Below the pieces are notes generated by a model that did not search any database, was not told where the DNA came from, and was given only the letters and a program-made list of their open reading frames with translations. Made by a program: the position numbers and the translations under genes. A stretch of 5,042 bases of DNA. Origin: Azohydromonas lata NBRC 102462 (lineage in GTDB: Bacteria > Pseudomonadota > Gammaproteobacteria > Burkholderiales > Burkholderiaceae_C). Below are positions 1-5,042 of this stretch, one piece after another; position 1 is the stretch's first letter, and every line of letters begins with the position of its first letter. The stretch is taken from the NCBI GenBank assembly GCA_945878385.1, contig CAMCTE010000199.1:1-5042 (forward strand), given 5' to 3'.

Positions 1-12
1 TGGGGTGTTCAT
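1..12 (-). CDS. Start of a downstream operon gene, truncated by the window edge
   Basis: An ATG at 12-10 follows the btuD stop (20-18) after five bases and reads M-N-T-P before the window ends. The tight spacing suggests a further gene of the same operon. No close Shine-Dalgarno is seen; the nearest purine-rich run (GGAG, 33-30) lies about 17 bases upstream, inside the end of btuD, so the start may rely on translational coupling. Four codons cannot identify the product. In related proteobacteria a cob(I)alamin adenosyltransferase (cobO/btuR) or another cobalamin-salvage gene often follows btuD, but that is context only and not seen here. Confidence 0.35.
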
Positions 13-17
13 CGGTA

Positions 18-845
18 TCAGGCCGGTGGCTCCAGGGGCATGGGCACCGCACCGAAGCGGCCGGGCGAGATGCGCAGGGGCTCGATGCTGACCGCCGGCG
101 CGAACAGGCGTTCAAGTGTGCGGTGCAGGTGGGTATCGTCGTGCGCGCCGTGGGCCTGCAGCCGGCCGGCGGCCAGCGCCACCACTTCATCGGCCTGCAG
201 GGCCAGGGTGAGGTCGTGCAGCACGGTCACCACCGTGTGGGTGGCCGCCAGTTCCCGGAACAGGCGGGCCAGTGCCCACTGGTGTGGGGGGTCCAGATGG
301 GCCGTGGGTTCGTCCAGCAGCAGGATCGACGCGCCGGTGGCCAGGGCGCGGGCCAGGTGCACGCGCTGGCGCTCACCACCCGACAGGCGCTGCACCGGAC
401 GGTCTTGCCAGGCCAGGCAGTCGGTGCGGTGCATGGCGTCTTGCACGGCCTGGTCGTCCGCGGCGTGCCACCGGCCCCACAGGCCGGTGTGCGGCATGCG
501 GCCCAGGCCCACGGTTTCGCGCACGGTGAGGTCGCCGCTGCCGTGGTCTTGCTGGGGCAGCCAGGCCAGCGTTTGGGCACGCATTTGCATCCAATGGTTG
601 TTCAGGGGGCGCGCGTGCAGGCTCACCTGCCCCTGTAAAGGGGGCTCCAGCCCGGCCAAGGCGCGCAGCAGTGTGGATTTGCCCGCGCCGTTGGGGCCCA
701 CCAGGGCCGTCCAGCCGCGCCGCAGGGTGAGGTTCACATCTTGAAGCACCAGTTGACCGTTCAGCCGCACCTGCAGCCCGCGGCACTGCAGTGGGGCTGC
801 GATGGGCTCAGGCTGCGGTGTGGGGGTTGCGGGCAGGGGCTGCAT
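18..845 (-). CDS. btuD: BtuD-type cobalamin ABC transporter ATP-binding protein
   Basis: A 275-residue ABC ATPase, the usual size for the FecE/BtuD family. It hydrolyses ATP on the cytoplasmic face of the inner membrane to drive the BtuC permease. All nucleotide-binding motifs are intact: Walker A GPNGAGKST (50-58), Q-loop glutamines in LPQQD (98-99), signature LSGGERQR (154-161), Walker B ILLLDEPT (174-181), D-loop HLD (183-185) and switch histidine H210 in VTVLHD. The first 18 or so residues are an unusual Pro/Thr/Ala-rich extension before the ABC fold begins near LQCRGLQV. I chose ATG 845 because it is the only ATG ahead of the domain, 38 bases after the btuC stop, but it has no Shine-Dalgarno, so the start is uncertain. 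Function as a B12 ATPase rests on neighbouring btuB, btuF, btuC and the riboswitch; sequence alone cannot exclude another FecCD-type substrate such as a siderophore or haem. Confidence 0.93.
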   Translation of the reverse strand: MQPLPATPTPQPEPIAAPLQCRGLQVRLNGQLVLQDVNLTLRRGWTALVGPNGAGKSTLLRALAGLEPPLQGQVSLHARPLNNHWMQMRAQTLAWLPQQDHGSGDLTVRETVGLGRMPHTGLWGRWHAADDQAVQDAMHRTDCLAWQDRPVQRLSGGERQRVHLARALATGASILLLDEPTAHLDPPHQWALARLFRELAATHTVVTVLHDLTLALQADEVVALAAGRLQAHGAHDDTHLHRTLERLFAPAVSIEPLRISPGRFGAVPMPLEPPA

Positions 846-883
846 GGGGGGTGTGGAGGTGGGGAGTGTGATGTGGTGCGTGT
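846..883 (-). other. A/C-rich, nearly G-free leader between btuC and btuD
   Basis: On the transcribed strand these 38 bases between the btuC stop and the btuD ATG are almost only A, C and a few T, with a single G near the upstream end. There is no Shine-Dalgarno-like purine run and little capacity for secondary structure. Initiation of btuD may depend on ribosomes finishing btuC or on S1-assisted binding to unstructured RNA. This reading is an inference. Confidence 0.5.
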
Positions 884-1912
884 TCAGCGCCCATGGCGCC
901 GGTGCAGCAGTACCAACAGGTACAGCCCACCACCCACGCCCGTGAGCACCCCAACGGGCAATTCTTGCGGGGCCAGCCACCAACGCGCCCCGATGTCGGC
1001 GCCCAGCAGAAGCAGCGCACCCACACCCGCGCTGGCCGGCAACGAGAAGGCGTGTCCCGAAGGTGCCAGCTGGCGCACCAAGTGCGGTGCCACCAGCGCC
1101 ACGAAGAGGATCAGCCCGGCCTGCGACACCGCCACAGCGGTGCAGGCTGCCATCACCCCCACGAGCAACAAGCGCGCGCGCGCCACGGGCAGGCCGAGGC
1201 TGGCGGCGGCTTCTTCGCCCAGGGTGAGGGCGTCCAGCAGGCGCGCCAGCGCCAGGCTCAATGCCAGGGCCACCAGCGCCGTCACCCACAGCGCCCAGGC
1301 CGCCGCGGCATTGAGCAACTGCGTGTTGCCCAGCAGCAGGCTTTGGCGCTGCCGCCAGGCGTCGGGCACAAAGGTGGAGACGAGGTCGGTGAGGGCGCCC
1401 AGCACCACGCCCACCACCAAGCCGGCCAGCAGCAGGCGGTGGGTGTGTTGTGCGCCGCGGGCCAGGGCCAAGGTGAGGGCCGCGCCACCCAGCGCACCCA
1501 CGAAGGCCGAGCCCATCACACCCAGGCGAACCAAGGGGGCCATGGGTTGCCAGGCGGCGGTGGCACCCGCGCTGGCTGCGGCGACCAGTGTGACCGCCAG
1601 GGCCGCGCCCGAGCCCGAGCCCAGGAGATAGGGGTCGGCCAAGGGATTGCGAAACAAGCCTTGCGCCAGGGCGCCGCCCAGGCCCAGCAGCAGGCCCAGC
1701 CCCATCACGCCCAGCGTTCGGGGCAGCCGGATGTCCAGCAGGATTGCCTGCGAGGCGCCTTCAGGCCCCACCGGTTGCCACAGGCCCCGGAGCACTTGCG
1801 GCTCCCAGCCTTGGCTGCCCACGGCCAGGCTGAGCAGCGCCAAAGCCGCCAGCCCCAGGCCCAAGGCCCATGCGAAACGGTGGTGCGGGCGGGGCCTCAT
1901 GCGGGGCTTCAT
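884..1912 (-). CDS. btuC: BtuC-type cobalamin ABC transporter permease (FecCD family)
   Basis: A 342-residue polytopic inner-membrane protein, close to the usual 320-350 of the FecCD family. It forms the translocation pore as a dimer and passes cobalamin from BtuF to the cytoplasm. Family landmarks in order: first membrane helix about 13-32; DIRLPRTLGV (60-69) leading into a glycine-rich helix with GLFRNPLADPYLLGSGSGAA (85-104); further hydrophobic helices around 131-151, 160-180 and 203-224; the cytoplasmic coupling segment LGEEAAASLGL (231-241), which contacts the ATPase in this family; GLILFVALVAPHLVRQL (266-282); and a last helix around 317-336 ending in a basic tail. ATG 1912 is preferred, but a second in-frame ATG at 1900 and a GTG at 1921 are possible and none has a well-placed Shine-Dalgarno. 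The stop lies 38 bases before btuD, and the start 46 bases after the btuF stop. Substrate assignment comes from the operon. Confidence 0.92.
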   Translation of the reverse strand: MKPRMRPRPHHRFAWALGLGLAALALLSLAVGSQGWEPQVLRGLWQPVGPEGASQAILLDIRLPRTLGVMGLGLLLGLGGALAQGLFRNPLADPYLLGSGSGAALAVTLVAAASAGATAAWQPMAPLVRLGVMGSAFVGALGGAALTLALARGAQHTHRLLLAGLVVGVVLGALTDLVSTFVPDAWRQRQSLLLGNTQLLNAAAAWALWVTALVALALSLALARLLDALTLGEEAAASLGLPVARARLLLVGVMAACTAVAVSQAGLILFVALVAPHLVRQLAPSGHAFSLPASAGVGALLLLGADIGARWWLAPQELPVGVLTGVGGGLYLLVLLHRRHGR

Positions 1913-1920
1913 GCGGGGCA
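1889..1920 (-). repeat. 12-nt tandem repeat covering the btuC start codons
   Basis: On the plus strand the unit gcggggcYtcat occurs at 1889-1900 and 1901-1912, followed by a partial copy at 1913-1920. On the coding strand this gives two consecutive ATG codons four codons apart (1912 and 1900) and the encoded start M-K-P-R-M-R-P-R. The repeat duplicates the candidate start codon, so it contributes directly to the start ambiguity of btuC. Confidence 0.7.
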
Positions 1921-1940
1921 CTGGTGCGGTGGGGCCTTGA

Positions 1941-1962
1941 GTGACCGTGGCGGTGCGGTCAC
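1941..1962 (-). other. Stem-loop at the btuF-btuC junction
   Basis: A perfect 7-bp inverted repeat, gtgaccg (1941-1947) and cggtcac (1956-1962), encloses an 8-base loop. One arm contains the btuF stop codon (1961-1959). No U-run follows on the transcript, so it does not look like an intrinsic terminator. A competing 6-bp pairing (ACCGUG with CACGGU) overlaps the same bases. A role in mRNA stability or in tuning btuF against btuC expression is possible but inferred. Confidence 0.5.
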
Positions 1963-2951
1963 GGTGCCGAACGGGTGCCGTCAGGGTGCCGGCTTGCGCT
2001 TTGCGACAAGCATTGCGCCAACACATCGGCTGCTTCGCCCAGACGGGGGCCGGGCCGCACCAGCACCTCCCAGCGGGGTGCCGGCAGGCTGCAGGCCGCG
2101 TCATCCAAGGCGCGCAGGCCAGGCCATCCGGGCCGGCTGCGCATGCGCTCGAACGAGGTGCGCTGGGCGATCACGATATCGGGTTGCGCGCGCACGATGA
2201 ATTCAGGGTTCAGTCTTGGAAAGGCCCCGAGTTCTTCAGGCGCGATGTTGCGCAGCCCCAGTTGCTGCAGGGTTTGGCCGATGAAGGATGCAGGCCCGGC
2301 GGCATGCGGCTCGGTGGACACTTCAACATACACGCGCCGGCCGCGCACCGCCACCGGAATGCGCTGCGCGGCCTGCTGGATCTGCTGTTGCGCATCGTCC
2401 CACAGCCGCGCGGCCTGCGCCGAACGCCCGAGCCGCGCGCCGATGGCCTGCAGTGCGGCCTTCACATCGGCATGGCTTTGTGTGGGCAGGGGCAGGGCTT
2501 CGATGCCCAGTTCCTTGAGCCTGGGAATCAGCCGGCTGGAGGGTGGCAGCAGCACAAGGTCGGGACGCAGCCCCACCAGCATTTCCAGTGGCGTGTCGTC
2601 CAGGCCGCCGAGCTGTGGCAACTGGCGCACCGATGCGGGCCAGTTGGAATGGCGGTCCACGCCCACGAGTTGTTCGCAGGCTTGCAGCAGGCACACGGTC
2701 TCGGTCAAGGAGGGCACGAGGCTGATGAGGCGCAGAGACTGCGGTGGGGGCGGCGCCGCAAGCGCCGGTGCGAGCAGGCCCAGGCCCAGGCCGATCAAGG
2801 CAGCCGCCCATCCGGCGCAAGGGGCTGAGCGGGTGCTGTGGACCTGGGGCTGCAACAACTGGTGGGCCCGTCGCCGCACCAGCCGCCGCACCAGCCGCCG
2901 CGCAAGCTGCCGCGCAAGCTGCCGCGCAAGCTGCCGAACCAGCCGCCGCAT
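1959..2951 (-). CDS. btuF: BtuF periplasmic cobalamin-binding protein
   Basis: A 330-residue class III substrate-binding protein (Peripla_BP_2 / BtuF-FepB fold) that captures cobalamin in the periplasm and docks on BtuCD. The mature part begins with the typical strand LRLISLVPSLTETV (73-86), then VGVDRHSNWP (97-105), LPQLGGLDD (111-119) and LEMLVGLRPDLVLL (122-135). The second lobe contains RRVYVEV (205-211), the INxGG-like region FIGQTLQQLGLRNI (223-236) and NPEFIVRAQPDIVI (248-261). E123 and E250 sit where the family has the two glutamates that salt-bridge to permease arginines. A hydrophobic stretch (48-61) followed by APALAA (61-66) reads as a signal peptide h-region and cleavage site; there is no lipobox cysteine. 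It is preceded by an odd Arg-rich repeat n-region of about 46 residues. ATG 2951 is well supported: it overlaps the btuB stop as TGATG and has GGGAAGG six bases upstream. Confidence 0.93.
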   Translation of the reverse strand: MRRLVRQLARQLARQLARRLVRRLVRRRAHQLLQPQVHSTRSAPCAGWAAALIGLGLGLLAPALAAPPPPQSLRLISLVPSLTETVCLLQACEQLVGVDRHSNWPASVRQLPQLGGLDDTPLEMLVGLRPDLVLLPPSSRLIPRLKELGIEALPLPTQSHADVKAALQAIGARLGRSAQAARLWDDAQQQIQQAAQRIPVAVRGRRVYVEVSTEPHAAGPASFIGQTLQQLGLRNIAPEELGAFPRLNPEFIVRAQPDIVIAQRTSFERMRSRPGWPGLRALDDAACSLPAPRWEVLVRPGPRLGEAADVLAQCLSQSASRHPDGTRSAP

Positions 2952-2952
2952 C
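2869..2952 (-). repeat. btuF: Seven 12-nt tandem repeats encoding an Arg-rich BtuF N-terminus
   Basis: Seven contiguous 12-base units (plus-strand phase agcYgccgc...) run from 2869 to 2952; the two at 2905-2916 and 2917-2928 are identical and the others differ by a few bases. Because 12 is a multiple of 3 they encode a four-residue repeat of the type R-(Q/R)-L-(A/V), giving twelve arginines in the first 28 residues of BtuF. Change in copy number would keep the frame and lengthen or shorten the region before the signal peptide. Confidence 0.88.
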
Positions 2953-4909
2953 AGCGCCCTTCCCAGCGCAGGCCGACGGTGAACTGCCGCCGAGGGGCCT
3001 GGTAGTCGCGCGCGGGTTCGATGTCGCGGTCCAGGGCATTGAGCACGGCCAGGCGCAGCGACCAATCGTGCATCCCGGGCATCCAGGGCCCCAAGGGACG
3101 CACGGCCTGCAGGTCCAGGCGCGTGCCGTCGCGCAGCGCCACGCCACCTTCACGGCGCTGGCTTTGCCACAGCCAGGCGCTTGCCAGTTGCCAGCCCGCC
3201 AGCGTGTGCTGAGACTGCACGCGCCATTGATGGCGTGCGCGCCTGGGCAGGGTTTGGCCCTTGTCGTCGCGCGCGTCCACGCCGTCGTAGCCCACGCGCC
3301 AGGTGGGCACACCGCGCGCACCGGAAACACCGGGCACACCGGGCACACCGGGCATAGCGCCCTGCGGCCACTGGGCTTCCACGGTCAGGCCCTTGAGTTC
3401 GGCCTGCCCGATGTTGGCTGCGCAGCCGAAGGCGTACGCGCTGCTCTTGGGGCATAGGGCCGGGTCGGCGGCGTAGGCGATCAGGTCGCGCACGCGGTTG
3501 CGCCACAGGCTGGCCTGCCATTGGGCTGTGCCCACCTTGTGCAGCACGCCGGCCTCCAGGCTGCGGCCCGATTCCGGCTTCAGCGTGGGCACGCCAAAGC
3601 CCGGGAAGTACAGCTCGTTGAAGCTCGGGGCGCGGAAGGTGGTGGCGGCCAGCAGGCGCAGGGCCGTGTCGGGGCCAAGGGCCCAGCGCATGCCGCTGCG
3701 GCCGGTGCGGTGGTTGCCGTAGACCGAGTTGCGGTCTTCGCGCCCGTCCAGCTGCACCTGCACCGCACCGAACTGCCCTGTGTAGGCCAGGGTCTGGGCC
3801 TGGTTTTCGCGCGTACCGGGTGTGCTGTAGTTGTTGGTGCTCACCCGCTCATCCAGCTGGTCCCATGCGGCCACAAGTGCATGCCCGCGAGCGAAAGTCC
3901 ATCCCAGTTGCGCGCCTGCCTCTTGGCGCTCGGTGCGGTAGCGGTCCAGCAACTGTCCGCCGCTGGTGGAGTCTTCTTCGCCACGGCCCATGCGGGCCCG
4001 CCAGGTGAGGGCGCCTGCACCGCCTTCGTAGCGCAGATGCGAGGCCGTGGTGTCGGTGCGGGTGCTGAAGTCGAGGCGGGGGTTGGGTGAAAAGTCCGGC
4101 GGCGCGAATTCGCTGGCGTCGTAGCGCGAAAACAAGCGAGCCTGCAGCAAAGTGGCTTCAATGCGGTGGCCTGCGACCGGCCGCCAGGCGCCGCTGGCCT
4201 GCAGGGTTTGGCGGCGGTAGCCATCGGCATCGGGGTTGTAATTGCCGAAACGGTCACCCGGCCGCACGGCACTGATGCCGGTGCTGGCCTGGTGCGCGCC
4301 TTGCAACTGCACATCCCAGGTGCCTTGGGCCAGATGGGTGGCGGCCGACACTTCGCTGGAGGAAGAACTGCCCAGCGAGGCCGAGGCGCGGTGCCGAAGG
4401 CCCGCTGGGGCGGCTTGGCGTGTGGTCACCAGCACCACGCCACCCACTGCATCTGCGCCATGGAGGCTGGCACCCGGCCCGCGCAGCACCTCGATGCGCT
4501 CGATGCCGGCCAGACCGATGTTGGCGAAATCGAACTGACCCAAGGTGGCCGAGCCCACGCGCACGCCGTCGATGAGCACCAGTGTGTTGGAGGCCGAGGC
4601 GCCACGGATGAACACCGAGGTGGGCTGGCCCGGCCCACCGGTGCGCGAAACCTGCACACCGGCCAGGGCCTGCAGGGCATCGGCCAGGTTGTCGGCCGGC
4701 AGGGCGGCCAGTTGTTCGCGCGTGATGACCACCGCGTCGGCTGCCAGCCGGTCTGCCGCCAGCGGCAGCCGGCTGGAGACGGTGACCACGGTTTGGTCGA
4801 CAAGAGGCGATTGAGGTGTGGACTGCGCCAGGGCGCAAGGCGATGCGGCAGCGCCGCATGCGGCGGCCAAGGTGAGGGCGGCCTGGTGGCAGGCACGGGG
4901 TGTGAACAT
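2951..4909 (-). CDS. btuB: BtuB TonB-dependent outer-membrane cobalamin receptor
   Basis: A 652-residue TonB-dependent receptor, slightly longer than the roughly 600-residue E. coli BtuB. It imports cobalamin through the outer membrane using TonB-ExbBD energy. In order: signal peptide (1-28, cleavage likely after ALA before Q29); TonB box DQTVVTV (38-44); plug domain (about 48-165) with ADNLADALQALAGVQV, SVFIRGASASNTLVLIDGV (98-116) and IERIEVLRGPGASLHGADAVGG (136-157); then the beta-barrel. FRAPSFNELYFPG (425-437) followed by LKPE (443-446) matches the motif characteristic of BtuB-like barrels. C486 and C496 could form a disulfide in an extracellular loop, and a Pro-Gly-Val repeat lies at 519-535. 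The chain ends FTVGLRWEGR, an aromatic-containing final strand but not a terminal Phe. I chose ATG 4909 because it puts the signal peptide at the N-terminus; it lacks a clear Shine-Dalgarno, and upstream in-frame TTG 4918 or GTG 4957 cannot be excluded. It is the first gene after the riboswitch. Confidence 0.95.
   Translation of the reverse strand: MFTPRACHQAALTLAAACGAAASPCALAQSTPQSPLVDQTVVTVSSRLPLAADRLAADAVVITREQLAALPADNLADALQALAGVQVSRTGGPGQPTSVFIRGASASNTLVLIDGVRVGSATLGQFDFANIGLAGIERIEVLRGPGASLHGADAVGGVVLVTTRQAAPAGLRHRASASLGSSSSSEVSAATHLAQGTWDVQLQGAHQASTGISAVRPGDRFGNYNPDADGYRRQTLQASGAWRPVAGHRIEATLLQARLFSRYDASEFAPPDFSPNPRLDFSTRTDTTASHLRYEGGAGALTWRARMGRGEEDSTSGGQLLDRYRTERQEAGAQLGWTFARGHALVAAWDQLDERVSTNNYSTPGTRENQAQTLAYTGQFGAVQVQLDGREDRNSVYGNHRTGRSGMRWALGPDTALRLLAATTFRAPSFNELYFPGFGVPTLKPESGRSLEAGVLHKVGTAQWQASLWRNRVRDLIAYAADPALCPKSSAYAFGCAANIGQAELKGLTVEAQWPQGAMPGVPGVPGVSGARGVPTWRVGYDGVDARDDKGQTLPRRARHQWRVQSQHTLAGWQLASAWLWQSQRREGGVALRDGTRLDLQAVRPLGPWMPGMHDWSLRLAVLNALDRDIEPARDYQAPRRQFTVGLRWEGR
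2958..2964 (-). promoter_or_regulatory. Ribosome binding site of btuF inside btuB
   Basis: GGGAAGG on the transcribed strand ends six bases before the ATG at 2951. It lies within the last codons of btuB (W-E-G-R). Together with the TGATG overlap it fixes the btuF start and implies translational coupling between receptor and binding protein. Confidence 0.8.
3311..3355 (-). repeat. btuB: 9-nt tandem repeat encoding Pro-Gly-Val units in BtuB
   Basis: Five contiguous 9-base units on the plus strand: accgcgcgc, accggaaac, accgggcac, accgggcac and accgggcat. The last three are nearly identical. They encode MPGVPGVPGVSGARG (residues 519-533), a collagen-like low-complexity run placed right after the conserved barrel strand ELKGLTVEAQW (504-514). 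The frame is kept whatever the copy number. Confidence 0.85.
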
Positions 4910-4964
4910 GATGAGCAACGATGATGGCCGTGCGCACCAGCTTCCCCGCAGGCGCACACCTTAC
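4910..4964 (-). other. btuB leader between the UUCG hairpin and the start codon
   Basis: This 55-base stretch of the transcript carries a purine-rich GGGGAAG at 4947-4941, about 31 bases before the ATG and so too far to serve it directly. Flanking GUGCGC (4957-4952) and GCGCAC (4935-4930) could pair to form a stem with that purine run in the loop. It may be part of the riboswitch expression platform; no classical Shine-Dalgarno stands next to ATG 4909. Confidence 0.4.
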
Positions 4965-4990
4965 GGCCTCTTGCCCGAAGGCATGAGGCC
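4965..4990 (-). other. Strong hairpin with UUCG tetraloop downstream of the riboswitch
   Basis: On the transcript GGCCUC (4990-4985) pairs with GAGGCC (4970-4965), and an inner GCC/GGC stem is closed by a C(UUCG)G tetraloop, with a 2x2 internal mismatch between the stems. It begins eight bases after the B12 box. No U-tract follows, so it is not a canonical intrinsic terminator; it could be part of the expression platform acting on translation or on Rho access. The hairpin is seen directly, the role is inferred. Confidence 0.65.
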
Positions 4991-5042
4991 ACCCTGTCGG
5001 CCGGTATCCGGGCTGGCGGAGGCGACCCGTGCGACCTTCCCA
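4991..5042 (-). promoter_or_regulatory. Cobalamin riboswitch, 3' portion (5' part outside the window)
   Basis: The transcribed strand carries AGCCCGGATACCGGCC at 5014-4999, matching the B12-box consensus AGCCAGGAGACCTGCC at 13 of 16 positions. It is preceded by GGGAAGG (5041-5035) and a GC-rich spacer, the arrangement usual in the 3' half of adenosylcobalamin riboswitches. The 5' core lies beyond the right edge, so the aptamer cannot be checked in full. It stands about 90 bases upstream of btuB, the classic position for cobalamin-dependent repression of the whole uptake operon. Confidence 0.85.

Noticed and set aside
880..890. Programmed -1 frameshift fusing BtuC to BtuD
   Set aside because: The frames differ by -1 near the btuC stop, but there is no slippery heptamer or downstream pseudoknot, and the leader is unstructured.
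846..1289. N-terminal extension of the btuD frame deep into btuC, up to position 1289
   Set aside because: The translation upstream of the linker is Gly/Arg/Ala-rich noise out of frame with btuC. The ABC domain begins near residue 19 of the 275-residue protein.
893..2200. A 435-codon open frame on the plus strand
   Set aside because: It is antisense to btuC and part of btuF, rich in Gln, His, Gly and Arg without a recognisable fold, as expected for a shadow of a high-GC coding strand. The minus strand has clear family matches over the same bases.
2869..2952. CRISPR-like array
   Set aside because: The units are 12 bases long and contiguous with no spacers, and they are in frame inside a gene; this is a coding tandem repeat.
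1941..3457. Plus-strand open frames of 237-335 codons opposite btuF and the end of btuB
   Set aside because: They are low-complexity Ala/Arg/Pro/Gly-rich translations, including alanine runs produced by the tandem repeat, and show no conserved motif.
4166..4924. A 252-codon plus-strand open frame opposite the btuB plug domain
   Set aside because: It is antisense to strongly conserved plug motifs and has no domain features of its own.
4965..4990. Rho-independent terminator after the riboswitch
   Set aside because: The stem is strong but is followed by GUAAGG and not by a U-tract.
1..5042. Mobile element, tRNA, rRNA or phage features
   Set aside because: No transposase motif, terminal inverted repeats, tRNA-like cloverleaf or rRNA sequence was seen; gene packing and base composition are uniform across the window.

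Overview
The window holds one compact vitamin B12 (cobalamin) uptake operon read entirely on the minus strand, so it runs from the right edge towards the left. The DNA is very GC-rich. Gene order, codon use and protein style suggest a Gram-negative proteobacterium, most likely a betaproteobacterium of the Burkholderiales. The organism is an inference; no rRNA or other taxonomic marker is present.

Layout in the direction of transcription. (1) 5042-4991: the 3' part of a cobalamin riboswitch with a recognisable B12 box, cut by the window edge. (2) 4990-4910: the rest of the leader, with a strong hairpin capped by a UUCG tetraloop. (3) 4909-2951: btuB, the TonB-dependent outer-membrane cobalamin receptor. 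(4) 2951-1959: btuF, the periplasmic cobalamin-binding protein, whose ATG overlaps the btuB stop as TGATG. (5) 1912-884: btuC, the inner-membrane permease. (6) 845-18: btuD, the ATPase. (7) Five bases after the btuD stop, an ATG at 12 opens what is probably another operon gene running off the left edge; only four codons are visible.

Together the genes make a complete import route. BtuB takes cobalamin across the outer membrane using TonB energy, BtuF captures it in the periplasm, and the BtuC2D2 ABC transporter moves it into the cytoplasm. The riboswitch should lower expression when intracellular cobalamin is plentiful. No promoter is visible because it would lie beyond the right edge, and no intrinsic terminator is visible inside the window.

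The system itself is well known. What is less ordinary is small-scale: short in-frame tandem repeats (9 or 12 nt) in btuB, btuF and btuC, an arginine-rich repeat extension ahead of the BtuF signal sequence, a hairpin that contains the btuF stop codon, and an almost G-free leader without a Shine-Dalgarno in front of btuD. I found no undescribed multi-gene system. The long open frames on the plus strand are antisense shadows of the btu genes.
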